Source: HIMB59 sp038124765 (lineage in GTDB: Bacteria > Pseudomonadota > Alphaproteobacteria > HIMB59). Taken from it: 35,867 nt of DNA. Within the stretch, counting starts at the first letter, position 1. Each line of letters begins with the position of its first letter. The DNA lies in assembly GCA_038124765.1 (NCBI GenBank), contig JAYPCO010000009.1, positions 1 through 35,867 on the forward strand, in the 5' to 3' direction. The notes beneath the pieces were generated by a model. It was not told the DNA's origin and made no database searches. It saw only the letters and a program-made list of their open reading frames with translations. The translations under genes and the position numbers were made by a program. Positions 30,336-35,867 of this stretch are shown one piece after another.

Positions 30336-31446
30336 CTTCATCCTATCTTTATTATCGGTAATAATTTTTACTAACTCTTCTTTAGCAATAGAGTCTATTG
30401 CAAAAAACGCCTATTTAATTGACCTTTCGACAGGTGAGGTTTTACTTGATCAAAATTCTTCTGATAAAACTTACCCCTCAAGCATGACCAAAATGATGTC
30501 CGTGCTTGTTGCCTTTGAAAAGATCAAGGCTGGAACCTTATCGCTTGATCAGGAGTTCTTGGTAAGCGAAAAAGCATGGAAAATGGGTGGATCTAAGATG
30601 TTTATAGAAGTAGGGAATAAGGTAAAAGTATCTGACCTACTGTTGGGAATAGTAGTTCAAAGTGGAAACGATGCTTCTATAGCTCTTGCTGAGGGAATTT
30701 CTGGTTCAGAAGATTTATTTGCCATTGAAATGAACAATTTAGCAAAAAAAATTGGTTTAGAGGGCTCGCATTTTGTGAATAGCAGTGGTTGGCCTAACGA
30801 TGATCATTACACAACTGCAAAGGATTTAGGCAAAATTGCTCAATACACTATAGAAAATCATTATGATCTCTATCAGATGTACAAAATTACTGAGTTTACA
30901 TATAGCGGTATTAAACAAAATAATAGAAATCCATTGCTATTAACTTTTGAGGGGGCAGATGGATTTAAGACAGGTCATACTGAAAATGCTGGCTATGGCC
31001 TAGTGGGCTCAGCTATTAAAGGCGATAGAAGATTAATTTTAGTATTAAATGGCCTAGACTCGATCAAGGCACGAGCTCAAGAGTCTTTAAGACTTATGGA
31101 TTGGGGCTTTAATAATTTTCAATTAGTTGATTTTTATTCTTCAAACGAAGTTGTATATGATGCTGACACATGGCTTGGAAAAAAAGATAAAGTATCTTTA
31201 GTATCGAATAGAGATATTTCAGTTAGTATTCCAAAAGCACAACTTACCTCCGCTAAAGTTGATGTATTGGTAGAGGAACCCATTGCCACTCCTATTGCAA
31301 AAGGAGATGAGATAGGTCAATTAGCTGTTACTTTTGGAGATAATAAAAAATTATTCCCCTTATATGCGGGTGAGGATATTGAAGAAAAATCATTTTTTTC
31401 AAGAATATTTTCTGCAATATACTATATAGTCTTAGGCTCAAATTAA
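30316..31446 (+). CDS. dacC: D-alanyl-D-alanine carboxypeptidase (PBP5/6 type)
   Basis: This enzyme removes the terminal D-Ala of peptidoglycan pentapeptides in the periplasm. It has 376 residues and a signal peptide ending near SSLA (residue 24). The three penicillin-binding motifs are intact: SxxK as SMTK (56-59), SGN (116-118) and KTG (218-220). The C-terminal PBP5_C domain is recognisable from about residue 285 (RDISVSIPKAQLTSAKVDVLVE), with a short amphipathic tail near the end (FFSRIFSAIYYIVLG) that anchors to the membrane. It overlaps the RlpA-like gene by 20 bases. The dacA and dacC labels are interchangeable here. Confidence 0.93.
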   Translation: MLKLIVNFILSLLSVIIFTNSSLAIESIAKNAYLIDLSTGEVLLDQNSSDKTYPSSMTKMMSVLVAFEKIKAGTLSLDQEFLVSEKAWKMGGSKMFIEVGNKVKVSDLLLGIVVQSGNDASIALAEGISGSEDLFAIEMNNLAKKIGLEGSHFVNSSGWPNDDHYTTAKDLGKIAQYTIENHYDLYQMYKITEFTYSGIKQNNRNPLLLTFEGADGFKTGHTENAGYGLVGSAIKGDRRLILVLNGLDSIKARAQESLRLMDWGFNNFQLVDFYSSNEVVYDADTWLGKKDKVSLVSNRDISVSIPKAQLTSAKVDVLVEEPIATPIAKGDEIGQLAVTFGDNKKLFPLYAGEDIEEKSFFSRIFSAIYYIVLGSN

Positions 31447-31458
31447 AATTAATCTGAT

Positions 31459-32058
31459 ATGAAAATTATCTCATTTGAAGGATTTGAGTATTCAGGCAAA
31501 TCAACCCAAATTAAATTATTAAAAGATTATTTTAAAAAAAATAAAATCATATCAACTTTTACAAGAGAACCTGGTGGAAATAAAGATTTAGAAAAAATCA
31601 GAAAAGTTATTCTTAATTCTGATTTTAATAATCTAAGTTTAATTATGTATTTCTTTGCCTCTAGATTTGCACTTTTATCTTCCCTTAAATCAAAGGGTTT
31701 ACTTGTATTTGATCGCTTTTTTGACTCTACTTATGCGTATCAAAAGACTAATAATGAGGAGAAAAAATTAATTTTAAATTTAATTAAATTTATCGAAAAA
31801 AAATATATTCCTAATATTACTTTCTATCTTAAAATTGATAATAAAAGTTTATTTCTTAGAAAAAAAAATAGAGGTGTATTAAATAAATTTGATCAAAAAT
31901 ATTTAAAAGATTTTACTAGAATACAAAATAACTATAACGAAATTTCAAAATATAAAGTTCATCATAGAAAATTTATAACCCTTGATGCTTCCAAATCTGA
32001 AAATGAAATTCATCAACAAATTATTTCATATTTAAAAAAATGGAAATTAATAAAGTAA
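31459..32058 (+). CDS. tmk: Thymidylate kinase
   Basis: Tmk phosphorylates dTMP to dTDP for DNA synthesis. The 199 residues contain the P-loop FEGFEYSGKST (residues 6-16), which reads FEYSGKS where most have xDGxGKS. Also present are TREPGG, the DR motif in FDRFFDSTYAYQ, and a Lys/Arg-rich lid (FLRKKNRGVLNKFD). It is short and extremely Lys-rich. It overlaps holB by 19 bases, as the tmk-holB pair does in many bacteria. Confidence 0.92.
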   Translation: MKIISFEGFEYSGKSTQIKLLKDYFKKNKIISTFTREPGGNKDLEKIRKVILNSDFNNLSLIMYFFASRFALLSSLKSKGLLVFDRFFDSTYAYQKTNNEEKKLILNLIKFIEKKYIPNITFYLKIDNKSLFLRKKNRGVLNKFDQKYLKDFTRIQNNYNEISKYKVHHRKFITLDASKSENEIHQQIISYLKKWKLIK

Positions 32059-32828
32059 TTAGTCAAATTTACTCACTTCAAGAAGGTTTTTTTATAATGG
32101 AATTAAATAATTCCAACAAATTAGATTTAATTGAAGAGGAGATAAAAAAAGTTTTTTTTGAAAAGCAATATGAAATTGATGCCAATTTTATTCATCTCAA
32201 GCCCATAGAAAATGCTCAAACAATCTCTATTGACCAGATAAGAACTCTTAAAAAAGAATTTTTACATACCAATGTTTTAAATCTTAAAAGAGTTATTTTT
32301 ATTTCTGAAATTAATTTACTAAATATCAACTCATACAATTCATTGCTTAAAGTAATTGAAGAAATTCCAAAAGATACATATTTTATTTTTTGTACTTCAA
32401 ATATTATTAAAGTACCTGAAACAATCATTTCAAGAGCAAAAGTCCTAAGAGATCAAGAAATATTTGAAAATGAAGATTTACAAAGTTATATGAATCATTT
32501 AATCGATATAAACCAAAATATTTCTGAAGATATTATAAAAGATCTTTTTGAACCTTTTATGCAATCAAAACAATCTGATTTTTTTGAAAGAGTAAAACTT
32601 TTTAGTAAAGATCAAATTCATCTTTGTTCTACAATCTTTATAAAAATTTTAAGTCATTATTTAAGATTGAATATTGATAATAATAAACTCTATAAATATT
32701 TAATTAAATTACATTCTGATTTTATTTATGATGTTGATGAAAGTTTAAAATTTAATACATTAACTAACGATTTAATATCTATTTATTTTACAAGACTAAA
32801 TTCGAATTTATTAAAATATGGAAACTAA
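32040..32828 (+). CDS. holB: DNA polymerase III delta' subunit, reduced
   Basis: Delta' is a non-catalytic arm of the clamp loader. The 262 residues are shorter than usual (about 330). The recognisable core is SIDQIRTLKKEFL, VIFISEINLLNINSYNSLLKVIEEIP and FCTSNIIKVPETIISRAKVL, with Ser-Arg where the arginine-finger SRC motif normally lies. There is no P-loop (the usual GPxGxGK region reads LQEGFFIMELNNSN) and no zinc-binding Cys cluster. It overlaps tmk and metG, matching the conserved tmk-holB-metG order. Assignment is firm from context and the SLLK/TSN/SRA segments. Confidence 0.85.
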   Translation: MEINKVISQIYSLQEGFFIMELNNSNKLDLIEEEIKKVFFEKQYEIDANFIHLKPIENAQTISIDQIRTLKKEFLHTNVLNLKRVIFISEINLLNINSYNSLLKVIEEIPKDTYFIFCTSNIIKVPETIISRAKVLRDQEIFENEDLQSYMNHLIDINQNISEDIIKDLFEPFMQSKQSDFFERVKLFSKDQIHLCSTIFIKILSHYLRLNIDNNKLYKYLIKLHSDFIYDVDESLKFNTLTNDLISIYFTRLNSNLLKYGN

Positions 32829-34335
32829 ATATTTCACGACTCCCATTTATTATGTAAATGATAAACCCCATATCGGGCATGCGTATACTTCAATTTCAGT
32901 TGATGTTTTAAAGAGGTTTTACAATTTAAGAGGTATTGACTCTTACTTTTTAACCGGAACAGATGAACATGGACAAAAAGTTGAAAAGGCTGCTCAAGAT
33001 AAGAACATAAACCCCAAAGATTTCACAGATCAAGTGTCGGAAAACTTTAGGGCCTTATCTGGCATCCTCAATCTCGATAATGATGATTTTATTAGAACAA
33101 CTGAAGAAAGACACAAAGTATCTGTTCAAGATTTATGGAATAAACTGGTTAAAAATGATGAAATATATTTATCAAAATATGCTGGGTGGTACTCAGTTAG
33201 AGATGAGGCTTTTGTGGCAGATAACGAAATTACTGAAAAGGATGGTAAAAAATTCAATTCTTTTGGGTCTGAGCTAACCTGGGTTGAGGAAGAAAGCTAC
33301 TTTTTTCGATTATCTAAGTGGCAAGATAGGCTTTTAGAGCTTTATAATTCCAATCCTTACTTTGTACATCCGAAATCCCGACTTAATGAGGTTAAAAGCT
33401 TTGTATCAGGAGGTTTAAAAGATCTTTCTGTTTCCAGAACTACATTTAAATGGGGCATAGATGTCCCCAATGATGAAAATCACATAATGTATGTTTGGCT
33501 TGATGCCTTAACTAATTACATCTCAGCGTTGGGATACCCAGATCAAAAAAACCCAAAATATCAACAATATTGGCCTGGGATTCACGTAGTAGGGAAGGAT
33601 ATTCTTAGATTTCATGCTGTTTATTGGCCAGCTTTCCTTATGGCCGCCGGTTTAGAACCTCCAAAACAAGTTGTTGCTCATGGATGGTGGACTAATGAAG
33701 GTCAAAAAATAAGTAAAAGTTTAGGCAATGTCATTGATCCAATAGAGCTAATCGATCAATACGGACTTGATCAAGTTAGATATTTTCTAATGAGGGAAGT
33801 TCCTTTCGGTAATGATGGTGATTTCTCTAAAGAGGCCATGAGAAACAGAATTAATGGAGATCTATCAAATAACTTCGGAAATCTAATTCAAAGAGTTTTA
33901 AGTTTTATTTTTAAAAATTCTAATCAAACTATTGATTTTACAAAAGAAATTTTAAATTTTGATATTTATAAGAAGATTTTATCATCAGAAAGTGAAATGT
34001 TTGAAATGATAGAAAAGTACAGTTTTGATGGCTATTTAAAGGTTATTTTTAGTCATTTAAATGAATTAAACACATTTGTTGATAGATCTGCACCATGGGA
34101 GTTGAAAAAAACAGATCCAGAAAGAATGAAGCAAGTACTTGACCAAATATCCCTATGTATATTGAAATTATCGCAATATTTAGCGCCAGTAATTCCAAAT
34201 GGGGCGGAAAAAGTATACTCAGTTTTTGGCCTTGATAGCTCATATCTAAAATTCAATAGATTTGATGATATTTTAGCTAAAGGTAGCCTTAAAATCACCA
34301 AACCAGAACCTATTTTTATGAGGTTAGAGAATTAG
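32818..34335 (+). CDS. metG: Methionyl-tRNA synthetase
   Basis: MetG charges tRNA(Met). Its 505 residues form the short type without the C-terminal dimerisation domain. The class I signatures are HIGH (18-21, in NDKPHIGHAYTS) and KISKS (297-301). FLTGTDEHGQK, VWLDALTNYI, GKDILRFHAVYWPAFL and an anticodon-binding part (DRSAPWELKK) are also present. The connective region (DEAFVADNEITEKDG) lacks the Cys pairs of zinc-containing forms, as in other alphaproteobacterial enzymes. It overlaps holB by 11 bases; tatD follows after four bases. Confidence 0.96.
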   Translation: METKYFTTPIYYVNDKPHIGHAYTSISVDVLKRFYNLRGIDSYFLTGTDEHGQKVEKAAQDKNINPKDFTDQVSENFRALSGILNLDNDDFIRTTEERHKVSVQDLWNKLVKNDEIYLSKYAGWYSVRDEAFVADNEITEKDGKKFNSFGSELTWVEEESYFFRLSKWQDRLLELYNSNPYFVHPKSRLNEVKSFVSGGLKDLSVSRTTFKWGIDVPNDENHIMYVWLDALTNYISALGYPDQKNPKYQQYWPGIHVVGKDILRFHAVYWPAFLMAAGLEPPKQVVAHGWWTNEGQKISKSLGNVIDPIELIDQYGLDQVRYFLMREVPFGNDGDFSKEAMRNRINGDLSNNFGNLIQRVLSFIFKNSNQTIDFTKEILNFDIYKKILSSESEMFEMIEKYSFDGYLKVIFSHLNELNTFVDRSAPWELKKTDPERMKQVLDQISLCILKLSQYLAPVIPNGAEKVYSVFGLDSSYLKFNRFDDILAKGSLKITKPEPIFMRLEN

Positions 34336-34339
34336 GACA

Positions 34340-35116
34340 GTGTTAGTTGATGCACATGTTAATTTCTCTCATAAAGATTTAATAAATCAGGTCGATTTAA
34401 TCATTCAAGAAGCTCGAGAAAACGAGATTAATCGACTGCTTGCTGTTAATTCAAACCTCTATGACTTTGAAAAAGATTTAAATTTAGTTAATAAATATAG
34501 CTTTATTGATTTATCCATCGGTCACCACCCGTGTATTTGCACAGAAATTGATTTAGATAAATTTGAAGAAATACTAGAAACTAACCTTTTAAACAATAGT
34601 GGAAAAATTAAAGTAGTAGGGGAAACCGGTTTAGATTACAGCTATGATGTCCCTCATATAAATCAAATTAAATCGTTAGAATTACATATTGAAAAAGCTA
34701 TTAAATTTAAATTACCAATTCTTATACATGTTAGAGATGCCTTTGATGATCTTATCGATATTCTATCTAAACACAGAAGAGATTTATCAAATATACTAAT
34801 TCACTGCTTTACTGGAGACGATAATCAGGCTGAAAAACTAATAGATTTAGATTGTTACTTCTCCATAACCGGAATTATGACGTTTAAGAATGCTGAAAAA
34901 CTAAGAAATACAATAAAAAAACTCCCAATTGAAAAGATTTTCTTTGAAACTGACTCGCCCTATCTGACCCCAATACCAATGAGAGGGAAGGTCAATAATC
35001 CATCTTATCTAAGGCATATAGTTGAATTTTACTGCCAATTAACAAATCAAGAATTTGCAAAAATAGCTGATATTTCAACAAAAAATTATGAGAGGTTCTT
35101 ATCTTGTCAAAGTTAA
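34340..35116 (+). CDS. tatD: TatD family metal-dependent hydrolase
   Basis: This is a TatD-type 3'-5' nuclease / hydrolase of the amidohydrolase superfamily. The 258 residues begin at a GTG (LVDAHVNFS), which fits the usual MLVDSHCHL start. The first metal motif HxH reads H6-V-N8: the second His is Asn. Other ligands are kept: Glu95 in GETGLDY, His130 in LIHVRDA, His155 in LIHCFTG and Asp205 in FETDSPYLTP. Loss of one ligand could weaken one metal site, or Asn could still coordinate. The metG-tatD-MBL order is typical. It overlaps the next gene by 13 bases. Confidence 0.92.
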   Translation: MLVDAHVNFSHKDLINQVDLIIQEARENEINRLLAVNSNLYDFEKDLNLVNKYSFIDLSIGHHPCICTEIDLDKFEEILETNLLNNSGKIKVVGETGLDYSYDVPHINQIKSLELHIEKAIKFKLPILIHVRDAFDDLIDILSKHRRDLSNILIHCFTGDDNQAEKLIDLDCYFSITGIMTFKNAEKLRNTIKKLPIEKIFFETDSPYLTPIPMRGKVNNPSYLRHIVEFYCQLTNQEFAKIADISTKNYERFLSCQS

Positions 35117-35867
35117 AAGTCACCATATTAGGCTGCGGATCTAGCTTCGGAGTACCTTTATTCCATGATATTTGGGGAAAATGTGACCCAAATAATCCTA
35201 AAAATAGAAGGATGAGACCATCAATTTTGGTTCAAAAAAATGGAAAAAACCTATTAATTGATACAGGTCCAGACCTTAAACAGCAATTTTTAGACAATAA
35301 AATCAATAATATTGACGCTGTTTTATATACACACGAACATGCGGATCATACACACGGGATTAACGAGCTTAGATCCATAAATCTGATCAATAAAAATGTT
35401 ATTCCTTGCTACGGGAATGAAGAAACAATTGCCAAAATTTTAAAAAGCTTCAATTATCTATTTGAAAATACTGCTAATTCTTACTATCCAGCGATACTTA
35501 CTAGCAATATTTACCCATCTAACGAATTCGATTTATTTGGAATTAACATTAAATTAGTCCTTCAAAACCATGGAGATATAGACTCAATTGGGTTCATTTT
35601 TGATGATAAAATCGCTTATAATTTGGATGTTAAACACTATTACAACCAGGAAGAATACTTCAAAAAGATTGAAAATATTGATCATTGGATAGTTGGATGC
35701 TTAAGAATAGATCCTCATGTATCTCATGCATCTTTAAATGAAGTAAATGAGTGGTTGAATATAGTTAAGCCTAAAAATGCATATTTAAGCCATATGACAG
35801 CTCATTTGGATTTTCTCGAAACTAGTAGGTATTTAAATAACCCTAATTACTTACCAGCATATGATGG
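35104..35867 (+). CDS. MBL-fold metal-dependent hydrolase, PhnP-like (3' end outside window)
   Basis: The TTG at 35104 opens a frame that stays open to the window end (254 codons). The product begins SKLKVTILGCGSSFGVP, continues CDPNNPKNRRMRPSILV and LIDTGPDLKQQFL, and has the metal-binding THEHADHTHG (HxHxDH). A YNLDVKHY segment and the later SHMTAHLDF supply further ligands. The last visible codons (PAYDG-like) resemble the C-terminal end of the family, so only a few residues are probably missing. This is the COG1235/PhnP-like branch that accompanies tatD in alphaproteobacteria. A role as phosphodiesterase is known for E. coli PhnP; the substrate here is unknown. Confidence 0.88.
   Translation, partial: MSKLKVTILGCGSSFGVPLFHDIWGKCDPNNPKNRRMRPSILVQKNGKNLLIDTGPDLKQQFLDNKINNIDAVLYTHEHADHTHGINELRSINLINKNVIPCYGNEETIAKILKSFNYLFENTANSYYPAILTSNIYPSNEFDLFGINIKLVLQNHGDIDSIGFIFDDKIAYNLDVKHYYNQEEYFKKIENIDHWIVGCLRIDPHVSHASLNEVNEWLNIVKPKNAYLSHMTAHLDFLETSRYLNNPNYLPAYD

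Noticed and set aside
34049..34301. Two minus-strand frames inside the metG 3' region
   Set aside because: Shadows of metG coding sequence without start signals or recognisable protein features.
1..35867. CRISPR arrays, insertion sequences, integrases, toxin-antitoxin or phage genes
   Set aside because: No regularly spaced repeats, transposase motifs or terminal inverted repeats were seen anywhere in the window.

Overview
The window is a gene-dense, strongly AT-rich (roughly 30% GC by eye) bacterial chromosome segment. Gene order points to a streamlined marine alphaproteobacterium of the SAR11 / HIMB59 / AEGEAN-169 kind. Two blocks support this: mfd-sdhE-recG-DUF502, and mltB-rlpA-dacC-tmk-holB-metG-tatD-MBL hydrolase. 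Intergenic spaces are tiny, many genes overlap by 1-35 bases, and several proteins are shorter than their E. coli counterparts. I see no phage, IS element, CRISPR array or integron. No gene-free stretch exceeds 300 bases. The only blank is a run of exactly 100 N (17166-17265), a scaffold gap that truncates thiL and mnmH.

Region 1 (1-8100): an aldehyde dehydrogenase cut by the window edge, aroQ and a secreted protein of unknown role. These are followed by a Ugp operon for glycerol-3-phosphate / glycerophosphodiester uptake: ugpB, ugpA, two tandem ugpE paralogs, ugpC and ugpQ. Region 2 (8102-15541): nadE on the minus strand, then ydcS-ydcT-ydcU-ydcV-patD in the E. coli order. That operon would import putrescine or a related polyamine and oxidise 4-aminobutanal to GABA. 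A cyclopropane-fatty-acid synthase follows. In both transporter operons a strong intrinsic terminator sits directly after the binding-protein gene, which would give excess binding protein over permease.

Region 3 (15576-20180): a small unknown gene, a YbaK-type deacylase, thiL (cut by the gap), mnmH (minus strand, cut by the gap), and a run of envelope or unknown proteins (DUF3108, tandem DUF2061, a small membrane protein, a DUF6494-like protein, DUF502). Region 4 (20166-27105): recG on the minus strand, divergent from sdhE-mfd, with the two start codons sharing bases. Then come a small unknown gene, a 2-oxoglutarate/Fe(II) oxygenase and a glycine-zipper lipoprotein. Region 5 (27142-35867): tRNA-Ser(TGA), a 2H phosphoesterase and a small membrane protein on the minus strand. 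The block then continues with mltB, an eroded RlpA-like lipoprotein, dacC, tmk, holB, metG, tatD and an MBL hydrolase running off the end.

Nothing here looks like a wholly new defence or mobile system. The most unusual items are the duplicated UgpE permease with a synonymous-only 42-codon block, the altered ligand residues in UgpB, the CATG-shared start codons of recG/sdhE, and a set of eroded housekeeping proteins (RlpA, delta', TatD, SdhE, Mfd).
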